Positions 1-7,318 of a stretch of DNA of 64,000 nucleotides are shown here, one piece after another. Positions within the stretch are counted from its first letter, which is position 1; the number at the start of each line of letters is the position of its first letter. The position numbers and the translations under genes are program-made. The notes beneath the pieces were generated by a model. The model did no database searches and was not told the DNA's origin. It worked only from the letters and a program-made list of their open reading frames with translations. Origin of the DNA: Aquimarina sp042434915 (lineage in GTDB: Bacteria; Bacteroidota; Bacteroidia; Flavobacteriales; Flavobacteriaceae); the NCBI RefSeq assembly GCF_042434915.1, contig NZ_CP170198.1:2542001-2606000 (forward strand), read 5' to 3'.

Positions 1-582
1 AAAAACAATGGGATTACTAATTACAAGAGTCATCTTTCAAAAGATGTATTTAACCCTAATGGTTACCACACGGTTAGCTATGATAATTCTGATGGAGAGT
101 TAACCTTTCATAGTTTTAAAAATGTCAATGATCTAAGAGTACAAAATGTTCATGGTTTTAAGTTAACTGCTGGTGCTCAAGCTGGATTTGATTTCTTAAA
201 ATCTTTTAGAATAGATGCTAATATTTTTGCTGTAGAATTATTATCTTACGATAGTAATAATGGTTGGTATAATACATTTGACTCTGAAACAAATGAATTT
301 AAGATGGATTTTCTTAATTTTGGGATTGCTTACTCTGGATTAAATCTCCAAGGAGGCTTTAGCTTGACTAAAATTAAAAACAAAGGTCTTGGACATGCGG
401 ATTTTTCTGGGAATATACAAGGAGGTTATAGCTCTTTTTTTCAGTTTGGATATGATTTCAATGATGATAAACCTTTGGAAAATGGATACTATAATCAAAA
501 TGGCATGAGTTTAGAAGGAAAAGCAATAATTGGAATAGAATTATACAGTCATTCAAAAGTTCATCATGGTAAAAGAAACTAA
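1..582 (+). CDS. C-terminal fragment of a polymorphic-toxin-like exported protein (5' end outside window)
   Basis: The frame is open from base 1 to a TAA at 580-582, giving about 193 visible residues with no start codon in view, so the gene begins upstream of the window. The visible part is rich in Gly, Phe, Tyr, Asn and Asp, with alternating hydrophobic strands (for example KLTAGAQAGFDF and ANIFAVELLS), and looks all-beta. No catalytic motif is recognised. The next gene overlaps its last 17 bases and encodes a small membrane protein. A variable tail followed by a small overlapping gene is typical of effector-immunity pairs, so a toxin tail is inferred. The tail of an outer-membrane or RHS-type protein without toxin activity is the alternative. 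Confidence 0.5.
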   Translation, partial: KNNGITNYKSHLSKDVFNPNGYHTVSYDNSDGELTFHSFKNVNDLRVQNVHGFKLTAGAQAGFDFLKSFRIDANIFAVELLSYDSNNGWYNTFDSETNEFKMDFLNFGIAYSGLNLQGGFSLTKIKNKGLGHADFSGNIQGGYSSFFQFGYDFNDDKPLENGYYNQNGMSLEGKAIIGIELYSHSKVHHGKRN

Positions 583-976
583 GAAAAAATACAATCTCTA
601 TTCATCTTTAGGTATCATAATGAAATATATTAATCTGATTATGGTATTCGGGGTAACACTTATTATTTTGCTCAATATATTTCTCAAGTTGTCAATTGAT
701 TCTATTCCTTTATTAATTTTTTTAGGTCTTTTATTACTCTTATATATAAGAGTAATTTCGAAATTTAGAAACATTAGCTTTGACAAAGAGAAAGTTTATA
801 TTGAGAATAAAGAAGAAGTTTTATTTAAAGATATTAATAGTATTGAAAATGGAAAAATAAATTATCTTAATAGTAATGGTGATAATTTTAGGATAATTAT
901 AGCATATCATTTTTTTAAAAAAGAATATCAAATTTTAAAAGAGTTTCATTTTAATACAATTAATAATACAAAATAA
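566..976 (+). CDS. Small two-helix membrane protein, candidate immunity protein
   Basis: 136 residues. Two hydrophobic segments (about residues 17-40 and 46-62) are followed by a soluble, charged domain of about 70 residues rich in Lys, Asn and Ile. The layout resembles small bacterial membrane proteins with a PH-like or mixed alpha/beta tail. The ATG at 566 overlaps the upstream toxin-like tail by 17 bases; an internal ATG at 620 (MKYINL) is a weaker alternative that would remove the overlap. An immunity role is inferred only from position. A hairpin followed by seven T at 1050-1078 probably ends this transcript. Family membership is not recognised. Confidence 0.6.
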   Translation: MVKETKKKYNLYSSLGIIMKYINLIMVFGVTLIILLNIFLKLSIDSIPLLIFLGLLLLLYIRVISKFRNISFDKEKVYIENKEEVLFKDINSIENGKINYLNSNGDNFRIIIAYHFFKKEYQILKEFHFNTINNTK

Positions 977-979
977 AGT

Positions 980-1015
980 CCCCCCCGCTAGCGCTCGTCT
1001 GTGACGGGTGCCGTC
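980..1015 (+). repeat. REP-like palindromic element upstream of the RAYT gene
   Basis: A C-tract is followed by GCTAGCGCTCGTC and a perfect 5-bp hairpin GACGG-gtg-CCGTC (1003-1015). The GCTAGCGC core and the GTGCCG tail recur in the elements at 2611-2668, 14926, 15091 and 23742. GC content is far above the flanking DNA. Confidence 0.6.
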
Positions 1016-1049
1016 AAAGATTGGTAAAGCGTAATTAGATAAAACAAAG

Positions 1050-1078
1050 GCTATAATGTAACTATTGTAGCTTTTTTT
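1050..1078 (+). terminator. Hairpin plus T-tract terminator after the putative immunity gene
   Basis: GCTATAAT pairs with ATTGTAGC (one G-T wobble) around a 6-base loop and is followed directly by seven T. It lies between the immunity-like gene and the RAYT gene, only 12 bases before the RAYT start. Confidence 0.6.
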
Positions 1079-1089
1079 ATTTTGATTGT

Positions 1090-1659
1090 ATGAGTAGAAA
1101 ACACAAGTTTCATAACAAATCTGGTTTATACTTTGTAAGTTTTGCAACAGTATATTGGATAGATGTATTTAGTAGAGAAAATTATTTATCAATATTAGCA
1201 AGCAGCTTAGGTTATTGTAGGAGACAAAAGAAGATGGAGATATACGAATATTGTTTTATGCCTAGTCATGTGCATTTAGTATTTCGCTGTGGTAATGAAG
1301 ACCCATCAGGTAGGATACGAGATTTTAAAAAGTATACAGCAAAAAAAGTATTAAAAGCCATACAGGAAAATCCACAAGAGAGCAGAAAAGAATGGATGTT
1401 ATGGATGTTTGCAAAGGCAGGAAAGGGAAAAAGTAATGTGAGTACATATCAATTCTGGCAACATCATAACAAACCTATCGAATTATGGACAGATAAAGTG
1501 ATAGAACAAAAAATAGATTATATTCATAACAATCCTGTAGAAGCTGGTTTTGTAACTGATCCAATAGATTTTAAATATAGCAGTGCTAGAAATTTTCAGG
1601 ATGACCACACTGTAATGGAGATAGATAGTGACGATTATTTATTAGGTTTGGCTAAATGA
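1090..1659 (+). CDS. REP-associated tyrosine transposase (RAYT, Y1_Tnp/HUH family)
   Basis: 189 residues with the signature of single-stranded-DNA HUH transposases of the IS200-like RAYT group. The HUH motif lies in FMPSHVHLVFR (H-V-H), and the catalytic-Tyr region YIHNNPVEAGF is near the C-terminus. RAYTs cut and join DNA at REP palindromes and are usually single-copy domesticated enzymes. This copy is flanked by palindromes (980-1015 upstream, 1664-1688 just after the stop), as expected for the family. It has no internal stop and looks functional. Truncated relatives lie at 12543-12653 (C-terminus) and 15009, 15164 and 23817 (N-terminus). ATG 1090 is chosen because those truncated copies also begin MSRK or MSKK. 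Confidence 0.9.
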   Translation: MSRKHKFHNKSGLYFVSFATVYWIDVFSRENYLSILASSLGYCRRQKKMEIYEYCFMPSHVHLVFRCGNEDPSGRIRDFKKYTAKKVLKAIQENPQESRKEWMLWMFAKAGKGKSNVSTYQFWQHHNKPIELWTDKVIEQKIDYIHNNPVEAGFVTDPIDFKYSSARNFQDDHTVMEIDSDDYLLGLAK

Positions 1660-1663
1660 AATA

Positions 1664-1688
1664 TGGCACAAGTTACAAACTTGCGCCA
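1664..1688 (+). repeat. RAYT 3'-flank hairpin
   Basis: An 11-bp near-perfect inverted repeat (TGGCACAAGTT / AACTTGCGCCA, one A-C mismatch) with an ACA loop starts five bases after the RAYT stop. A diverged copy lies at 2454-2478. It is probably a transposase recognition or boundary element. Confidence 0.6.
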
Positions 1689-1807
1689 GCGAAGGTGGTA
1701 GCTATTTTTTAGAATAAATTGTATTTCACATTTGGTAATAAAAGCATGTTACAATACAGACAAAAGATCAGCTAATAAAATTATAAACAAAATAATAATT
1801 TATAAAC

Positions 1808-1815
1808 TATCTTTG
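1808..1815 (+). promoter_or_regulatory. Possible -7 box for the toxin-antitoxin pair
   Basis: TATCTTTG matches the Bacteroidota TAnnTTTG -7 consensus. No good -33 TTG is visible at the usual distance. It lies only two bases before the first ATG, so the transcript would be nearly leaderless or start at the ATG at 1830. Confidence 0.3.
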
Positions 1816-1817
1816 TT

Positions 1818-2084
1818 ATGAATGTAAAAATGAATGTAATGGACTTATAAGCAGACATCAAATGGATATTGAAGGAGTTGAAGGATGTAAAAGATCCTAC
1901 ACTTAATAAAGCTTTTAAAAGTATGTTACAATACAAACAAAAGGTCAGCGAGTCCTCTTATGAAATATCTGATAATCATAAAAACATCTTAGATAGGCAA
2001 TTAGTAGATCACAAGGCAAACCCTGATAGTGGCAGAAGTTGGAAAGATGTAAAATCTGGTCTACAGACAAAACATGGGTTATAA
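1818..2084 (+). pseudogene. ParD-like antitoxin of a type II toxin-antitoxin pair, with one early TAA codon
   Basis: From ATG 1818 the frame reads MNVKMNVMDL, then TAA (1848-1850), then continues ADIKWILKELKDVKDPTL to a stop at 2084. The rest is open and looks like the short antitoxins that precede ParE/RelE toxins (a helical N-terminus and a charged tail with a SWKDVKSGL motif). The stop sits where CAA would give a plausible Gln. Translation could restart at the TTG at 1869, leaving a 71-residue protein without its first 17 residues, so partial function is possible. It overlaps the toxin frame by 11 bases. Family assignment comes from size and context. Confidence 0.6.
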
Positions 2085-2352
2085 GCTGATTATTAAACCA
2101 AGAGCAGAATTAGATATTACAGAAGCTCTTGATTGGTATGCAGATAACACAGAACTATAACCAGAATTATTTAGTGAAATAGACGAGGTTCTCACTAGGA
2201 TTGAAACAGATCCTGATAACTTTTAAAAACGATATAAAGCTACCAGAATTGTATTTACAGATCGCTTCCGTTATGGAGTTCACTATACTTTAGAAAATAA
2301 AAAAGTATATGTTCATGCCGTTCTACATACGAGCAGGAAACCAAGAAGTTAA
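2074..2352 (+). pseudogene. ParE/RelE-family toxin broken by two TAA codons
   Basis: The frame starts at ATG 2074, inside the antitoxin, and would encode 92 residues (stop 2350-2352), the usual ParE length. Family features are visible: N-terminal MGYKLIIKPRAELDI with an EALDWY segment, and C-terminal FRYGVHYTLENKKVYVHAVLHTSRKP, the strand and basic end expected of ParE. Stops at 2158-2160 (after NTEL) and 2224-2226 (after DPDNF) interrupt it. Both are TAA at sites where CAA fits. As written the gene cannot make a full toxin. Confidence 0.8.
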
Positions 2353-2453
2353 AGCTTAGCTGCTTCCTTAGGTCGCAGCTCCCCTTAAATACCTATAGAG
2401 TGATCGCGAAAATTACAAAGCTGCGCTATCTCGAGTTTAGTTAAATAAAAATA

Positions 2454-2478
2454 TGGCACAAGTTACAAGCTTGCGCCA
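2454..2478 (+). repeat. Second copy of the RAYT 3'-flank hairpin
   Basis: It begins with the same TGGCACAAGTT arm as 1664-1688, and the second arm differs by one base (AGCTTGCGCCA). It sits here without a transposase gene, which suggests deletion of a RAYT or movement of the element on its own. Confidence 0.55.
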
Positions 2479-2610
2479 GCGCGAGGCTCTTTTTGGTTTT
2501 GAAAGCAATGACGACACTAGATTAGGACAAAACACAAAAAGGTCGGAAGACCGTAGATGGAAGCAAAAATAAGAAAATCAAAGCATCGGACATCGGACTT
2601 CGGGCATCCA

Positions 2611-2668
2611 GCTGGCGCGAGCGAAATTAAGTAACGGCTAGCGCGTTACCTCTTGGCTCGTGCCGTCA
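2611..2668 (+). repeat. REP-like double hairpin
   Basis: Outer arms GGCGCGAGC and GCTCGTGCC pair with one mismatch, and an inner stem GTAACG / CGTTAC surrounds GCTAGCG. The 3' flank (GTGCCGTC then AGATTGGTA) matches the element before the RAYT gene at 980-1015. Confidence 0.55.
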
Positions 2669-3093
2669 TAGATTGGTAGACAACAGTAAGAAATTATAGT
2701 AAAAACAGTCACGTTTGCAAAAGGAGATGATAGTAAAAAAAATAAAAATCAAAGCATCGGACAGCAGACTTTGGGCATCAAGTCAGATCTCGCTGACATG
2801 ATAGCCTTTCCCGATCGCGCTGATATGATAGCGCGGAATTGCATTCCGTGCCTATAGAGATGAGCGATGAACTTAAAAAAATATCAAAGTCACATTCGTG
2901 AAAAAGATATGGCTATTTTGATTTTGAAAGCAATGTCAACAATAGCTTCTCCCAAAAAACAAAAAGCCGGAAGACCGTGTATCGTCCCAAAAGAAAAATT
3001 GCTTATTTTAATTTCCGCTACTCAAATCCTATGATAATTATCTTGCTTCTAGTATCTTTGATGGGTATAGCGATCTACATAACCATCTTAAAT

Positions 3094-3825
3094 ATGATTC
3101 ACAATTTTTTTTATATAAGTTGTTGTTTGGCGGTGCTACTAAGCAGCTGTCAAACCTTAACCGTTGATAACGCTAGCATGCATCGTACAAATACTCCTCC
3201 TCTTGCCTTGGGTATTATTGGTATTCAGGATGCTAATTTATTTCGCGATGGGTTCAATACCATAGCAATTCCCACCTATACAGATCCTATACGTTTACGC
3301 CAATCGATACATACCTTTGATACTAAATCGTACAGTGCCTATAGCAAAGCCTATCCAACTAATCCGCAACACCTTCAGTTTATTGATTCTTTAGCACCAG
3401 AACAAAAACCAAAGTTCTTAACTTTAGAACTTGTGGATCAGGTTGCCATAACCTCAGCCTTGAAAGCAACAGAAAACAATGACACTAAAACATACATTCA
3501 GCATCAAAAAAAAGCACAACTTGTCAAAGCGGTTTCGATTGTGTTTCCGCAAACCGTAGTAAATGACATTCGTATGGCTGAGGCTTTGTATCTCACTACC
3601 AATTCTCAAAAACAATATGGATTATCATTGGTAAACGCAGGCAAACCGTATAAAACCATAGATTTTTCTCAAGGCACTGTCTTTGCTTACACGGTATCCA
3701 ATTTCTGTTGGGGAGAGGATGAAAAACGAAAAACTGACATCTTTACACTCGTTGACGAAGCTGATTCCTGTCCTAAACGCACCTATCGTGATGCAGGTAA
3801 AGCCAAAAAAGAATTTGAATTCTAA
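3094..3825 (+). CDS. Lipoprotein of unknown function, first gene of the pseudopilin operon
   Basis: 243 residues from ATG 3094. The start is chosen because it gives a clean lipoprotein signal, MIHNFFYISCCLAVLLSSC, with the lipobox Cys at about residue 19. A longer frame back to 2977 would bury this signal. The mature part is soluble, about 225 residues, with scattered helices (EQKPKFLTLELVDQ, QHQKKAQLVKAVSIVF) and no motif I recognise. It is 12 bases before the next lipoprotein gene and in line with five pilus-like genes. It may be an outer-membrane partner such as a pilotin, but that is inferred from position only. Confidence 0.75.
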   Translation: MIHNFFYISCCLAVLLSSCQTLTVDNASMHRTNTPPLALGIIGIQDANLFRDGFNTIAIPTYTDPIRLRQSIHTFDTKSYSAYSKAYPTNPQHLQFIDSLAPEQKPKFLTLELVDQVAITSALKATENNDTKTYIQHQKKAQLVKAVSIVFPQTVVNDIRMAEALYLTTNSQKQYGLSLVNAGKPYKTIDFSQGTVFAYTVSNFCWGEDEKRKTDIFTLVDEADSCPKRTYRDAGKAKKEFEF

Positions 3826-3837
3826 TCCAGTACTTTT

Positions 3838-4797
3838 ATGAACCTGTCTGTAACCAAAATTAAAAACTTCAAAAAACACCTAGGCTATGCCGTTTTATGT
3901 GGAATTAGCTGTTTGGGATGTGAAGAAATACTGTTTGAAGAAGATCTGACAGAAGAAGAATTGCAACTGATCGCTCCCTTACCTGAGGCAGTAATCGAAA
4001 CGACTCAGATAAATTTTAGTTGGGAGCCCGTTGCTCAAGCTTCAGGTTATCGCTTACAAATTGCAAAGCCTAGCTTTGTTAATGCTACGCAAATGGTACG
4101 TGATACAGTTGTTTTAGGCACAAATTTTACAACTTCACTAACAAAAAGCGATTATGAATGGCGCGTACGCGCAGAGAATGGTGGATCTGCGACAGCATTC
4201 GCATCTGCCAGTTTCAGCATAAAAGAGAGTGAAGATTTTACGTCACGAGAGGTCGTCCTACTTTCTCCTGGAGATAATTCAATTACCAATAAAAATACAG
4301 TGAGCTTACAGTGGGAGACTGTAACCGATGCTAATTTATATCGTATACAGCTACGCAAAGAGAATGAGGATTTAATTGTAGAAAATACCATCACCTCGAC
4401 CAGTAGTCAACTTACTTTTCCTGAAGGAACAACTAACTGGCAAGTACGTGCAGAGAATACTACACAGAGTACATTATACAGTAAAAGAACGATAACCGTA
4501 GATACAAAAAATCCCAAACAACCCAATTTAACGGCACCTGTTAATCAAGCTACCTTGACCAGCGACAAAGTTAATTTTACCTGGACACGGGAGTTAGTAT
4601 TGGGTACTACAGAGTTTGACAGTATTTATATCTATAAAAATCCAGAACTTACACAACTAGAAATTAAAGATGAGGTAACATCGCCAGTAGAAATTACCTT
4701 GACTACTGGCACTACCTATTTTTGGTTTATCAAAGCATTTGATGCAGCGGGAAACCAAAGCGAATCTAGTACGGTTTCTGAGTTTACAATAAACTAA
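3838..4797 (+). CDS. Fibronectin type III-like repeat lipoprotein
   Basis: 319 residues. A basic N-terminus, a hydrophobic stretch and a lipobox ending CLGC (about residue 29) precede an acidic linker (EEDLTEEELQ). Three beta-sandwich repeats follow, each with a W-E/W-T core and a closing strand: about 55-122 (FSWEPVAQASGYRLQI...YEWRVRAEN), 137-208 (LQWETVTDANLYRIQL...WQVRAEN) and 225-318 (FTWTRE...YFWFIKAFDAAGN). Such repeats bind proteins or sugars at the cell surface. It lies between an unknown lipoprotein and a PilP/GspC-like gene, so it may be a structural or substrate-binding part of that apparatus. Confidence 0.75.
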   Translation: MNLSVTKIKNFKKHLGYAVLCGISCLGCEEILFEEDLTEEELQLIAPLPEAVIETTQINFSWEPVAQASGYRLQIAKPSFVNATQMVRDTVVLGTNFTTSLTKSDYEWRVRAENGGSATAFASASFSIKESEDFTSREVVLLSPGDNSITNKNTVSLQWETVTDANLYRIQLRKENEDLIVENTITSTSSQLTFPEGTTNWQVRAENTTQSTLYSKRTITVDTKNPKQPNLTAPVNQATLTSDKVNFTWTRELVLGTTEFDSIYIYKNPELTQLEIKDEVTSPVEITLTTGTTYFWFIKAFDAAGNQSESSTVSEFTIN

Positions 4798-4802
4798 TAG
4801 CT

Positions 4803-5273
4803 ATGCTCAAAGGAAAAAAAGCACTATATATTTTATTACCACTAGTTGCGATTATCTGGGGAGCAATTATCTATCAAATAATAGATACTTTCTCTGATCC
4901 CGAGTTAGCTTCTCAACATTCTAAAAAATTTTCAAAGCAAGCTTCGATAACTTTAAAAGAACGTGATACCTTTTCAATAAAAAAGCTTGCACGAGATCCT
5001 TTTTTGGGTACAGTGTATAAAAAGAAAATTCCTGTCAAAAAAAAGAATAATCACCCCGTGCAACCAACAATTAATTGGCCATCTATTCAATACAAAGGGC
5101 TTATTGCTGGAGAAAATTTCTTAAATTCTATTTTTTTAATAGCAGTCAACGGTCAAGAGTTGTTGATGAAAATTAAGGAACCACAATCGGGAGTGGAAAT
5201 AATAAAAGGAACTACTACTCATGTGGTTTTAAAGTATAAAGGAAAACGAAAACAATTCCCTATTGACGAGTGA
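4803..5273 (+). CDS. PilP/GspC-like inner-membrane protein
   Basis: 156 residues. One N-terminal membrane helix (about 7-28) is followed by a periplasmic linker, the motif RDPFLG (about residues 65-70) and a short beta-domain (WPSIQYKGLIAGENFLNSI...VVLKYKGKRKQFPI). PilP and the HR domain of GspC share this layout: a TM anchor, an RDPF segment and a small beta-barrel domain that contacts the secretin. Sequence support is the motif and fold pattern only. The next gene starts with a GTG overlapping this stop by four bases, so the two are translationally coupled. Confidence 0.6.
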   Translation: MLKGKKALYILLPLVAIIWGAIIYQIIDTFSDPELASQHSKKFSKQASITLKERDTFSIKKLARDPFLGTVYKKKIPVKKKNNHPVQPTINWPSIQYKGLIAGENFLNSIFLIAVNGQELLMKIKEPQSGVEIIKGTTTHVVLKYKGKRKQFPIDE

Positions 5274-6538
5274 AGTTAGGATATAAAATAAAGGCTCAGG
5301 CTATACAATTAGCCTTATTGATTTCGGTATTAGTTGCTTTATTATTGGGTTCTTTCTTAATGCTAACTCATGTACAATCCTTTTTCAAGATTAAATCACA
5401 GGATACCATTACCATGATTCGTGAGAATAATCAAAGGATCTTCAGTACACTAAATATTCCTAGCAAATCAGACACATTATATAGTGAATCAAAAGATACG
5501 GCAATTAAACAACATTTTGCGTATCACGGTGCATGGTTAAAACAGTATACCGAACATAGCCAAGGATCAAAAAAAATTACCAAAGCTTTACTAATAGGAA
5601 GCGAAAGTAATGCTAACGCACCCAATTTGTATCTTGCAGATAGCTTTTCTCCTTTGGTAGTCGTAGGCTTTACCAATCTAAGTGGTAATCTATATGTGCC
5701 AGAACAAGGAATCAAACCTGGCACTATTTCGGGAACGTTTTATCAAAATTCACTAGTATCTACTGGTAAGACAATAAAAAGTAAACGTGAGCTACCAGAG
5801 TTGGACAGCCACTGGATAAATTATCTGAAGAAAGTTACGTCCGGACATCCCATACAGGGAGCAGAAGAAACTCCTTTATCACGCTCTGTCACGAACAGCT
5901 TTCTTAAGTTACCAAAATTGATTTTTAATACCGAGGATATTCATCTCACTAATCAAAACTTGGTTGGTAATATTATTATACAATCTGCTCAGAAAATTGT
6001 GGTCTATCCCGAAGCCAATTTAAAAGATGTACTTTTAATAGCACCTATTATTACGGTTCTGGATAACTCGGAAGGTAGCTTTCAATCCATTGCCACTAAA
6101 CATCTAAGTGTTGGAAAGAATTGTAATTTACAATTCCCTTCATCCCTTGTTTTGTATGACAAATATCCCGTAACTAACTCAAGCAAACAGTTCAACAGAA
6201 ATTTAGTTACAACCGCTTTAGTTGTTAAAAAAAATACCCGCATCGAAGGTTCGATAGTTTATTTACAGGCTGTACCACAACCTCCTTCAAGAATTTATGT
6301 GAATATGGAGTTCAATGATAAGGTTCATATTACTGGAGATGTATATTGCTTAGGAAATATTGGTTTTAAAGGTACTGTAAATGGATCAGTATACACAAAT
6401 CAATTTGTTACCAAACATTTAGGTTCTAGCTACTTAAACCACATTTTAAATGGCAATATCCAGACTAATCCTGTTCCATTTTATTCAGGCTTACCATTAG
6501 CAAATACTTATAAAAGTATCGCAAAATGGTTATATTAA
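5270..6538 (+). CDS. PilX/GspK-like protein with a beta-solenoid domain
   Basis: 422 residues with a GTG start fused to the previous stop (GTGA). A single N-terminal membrane helix (about 10-33) is preceded by a basic segment, as in PilX/GspK-type minor pilin scaffolds, but there is no canonical G/A-FTLxE cleavage site. The C-terminal half (about 210-400) shows short repeated strands (HLTNQNLVGNIIIQSAQKIV, DVLLIAPIITVLDN, VHITGDVYCLGNIGFKGTVN) typical of a polymer-forming bactofilin-like or right-handed solenoid domain. It lies between the PilP-like and prepilin genes and overlaps the latter by 13 bases. The exact role is unknown. Confidence 0.55.
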   Translation: MKLGYKIKAQAIQLALLISVLVALLLGSFLMLTHVQSFFKIKSQDTITMIRENNQRIFSTLNIPSKSDTLYSESKDTAIKQHFAYHGAWLKQYTEHSQGSKKITKALLIGSESNANAPNLYLADSFSPLVVVGFTNLSGNLYVPEQGIKPGTISGTFYQNSLVSTGKTIKSKRELPELDSHWINYLKKVTSGHPIQGAEETPLSRSVTNSFLKLPKLIFNTEDIHLTNQNLVGNIIIQSAQKIVVYPEANLKDVLLIAPIITVLDNSEGSFQSIATKHLSVGKNCNLQFPSSLVLYDKYPVTNSSKQFNRNLVTTALVVKKNTRIEGSIVYLQAVPQPPSRIYVNMEFNDKVHITGDVYCLGNIGFKGTVNGSVYTNQFVTKHLGSSYLNHILNGNIQTNPVPFYSGLPLANTYKSIAKWLY

Positions 6539-6852
6539 AGAAAATTAAAGGCGCAACCCTTATCGAAACACTCACGGCATCGGTGATTTTGATTCTTGTT
6601 TTTATGATCGCAAGTTTAAGTTTCAATACTGTATTTGGTAATCATATAGAACGTAATACAGGAAGAATTGAAAATCGTATAAATGAGCTGCATTACCAAT
6701 ACATTCATCGCAAAATAAAGCTTCCCTATTTCGAAACCTATGGAAAGTTTGAAATTGAGATTAGTATTAAGGATAGAAAAACAATAGCGGTGTACCGGAA
6801 GGATAGCAAAGAAAAAACACGAATTTTTTGTGGATATCATGAAATTAAATAA
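6526..6852 (+). CDS. Prepilin-like protein (type IV pilin N-terminal methylation motif)
   Basis: 108 residues. The N-terminus MVILKKIKGATLIETLTA carries a short basic leader and a prepilin peptidase site G/ATLIE with Glu at +5, followed by a hydrophobic helix of about 20 residues. The soluble part is short (about 75 residues), as in minor pseudopilins (GspI/PilV group). ATG 6526 overlaps the upstream gene by 13 bases, and the gene overlaps the next prepilin by 14 bases. A prepilin peptidase would be needed to process it; none is in the window. Confidence 0.8.
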   Translation: MVILKKIKGATLIETLTASVILILVFMIASLSFNTVFGNHIERNTGRIENRINELHYQYIHRKIKLPYFETYGKFEIEISIKDRKTIAVYRKDSKEKTRIFCGYHEIK

Positions 6853-7318
6853 CAAAATAGCAGCATTTACATTGACCGAAATTATGGTAGTCCTCGTTCT
6901 ATCAACTATAGTTACAGGACTAGCCTTTTCTATTTTAAATATCGTTCAAAAAAATATGCGACAGATCGAAAGTAACTATAGTTATCAAACCCAATTACAA
7001 AGTTTAGAACTCGCACTCACCTTAGATTTCAATAAATATCCAAAAGCCCATTTGGAGATGAAAGATAGTATTTTGGTACTCTCATCCCCCATCGAAAAAA
7101 AACAATATTTATTTACAAAAGATAGTATTATAACATCTGACCAAACATACAATGTAGCTTATAAAAAAGCCATATTTTATTTCAAAGGAGATCGAGTATT
7201 CGAAGGTATTGTTGACGGCTTACAATTAACCTTTAATAAAACTTCTGATGATTATAGTATTTTTGTTTTTAAACATACTGATCCAGGAACATATTTTGAC
7301 TATGGGCATAAAAATTAA
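6839..7318 (+). CDS. Prepilin-like protein (PilW/GspJ-type minor pseudopilin)
   Basis: 159 residues from ATG 6839 (a GTG at 6830 would add three residues). The N-terminus MKLNNKIAAFTLTEIMVVLV has the pilin motif with cleavage expected at A/FTLTE. Ala at -1 replaces the usual Gly, which peptidases tolerate in some minor pilins, and Glu +5 is present. The rest is a small mixed alpha/beta domain. It overlaps the flanking genes at both ends, which supports one transcript and roughly fixed stoichiometry. Confidence 0.8.
   Translation: MKLNNKIAAFTLTEIMVVLVLSTIVTGLAFSILNIVQKNMRQIESNYSYQTQLQSLELALTLDFNKYPKAHLEMKDSILVLSSPIEKKQYLFTKDSIITSDQTYNVAYKKAIFYFKGDRVFEGIVDGLQLTFNKTSDDYSIFVFKHTDPGTYFDYGHKN

Larger units (their letters stand above)
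2353..3093. other. Non-coding repeat-rich stretch between the dead toxin gene and the pilus operon
   Basis: No convincing gene in 740 bases. It contains two imperfect duplicated segments. One is an AAAGCATCGGACA...GGGCATC segment at about 2578-2612 and 2749-2783. The other starts TTTTGAAAGCAATG and ends GGAAGACCGT, at about 2498-2553 and 2921-2976. It also holds a RAYT-type hairpin (2454-2478) and a REP-like structure (2611-2668). The open frame across 2977-3093 is probably not translated, because the lipoprotein signal begins at 3094. Confidence 0.6.

Noticed and set aside
1848..2226. TAA read as Gln (alternative genetic code)
   Set aside because: All core genes here use TAA as a normal stop with correct protein ends, so the three TAA codons in the toxin-antitoxin pair are mutations.
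2977..3093. N-terminal extension of the lipoprotein (MYRPKRKIAYF...)
   Set aside because: The extension would place a lipobox 58 residues inside the protein. The start at 3094 gives a normal lipoprotein signal.
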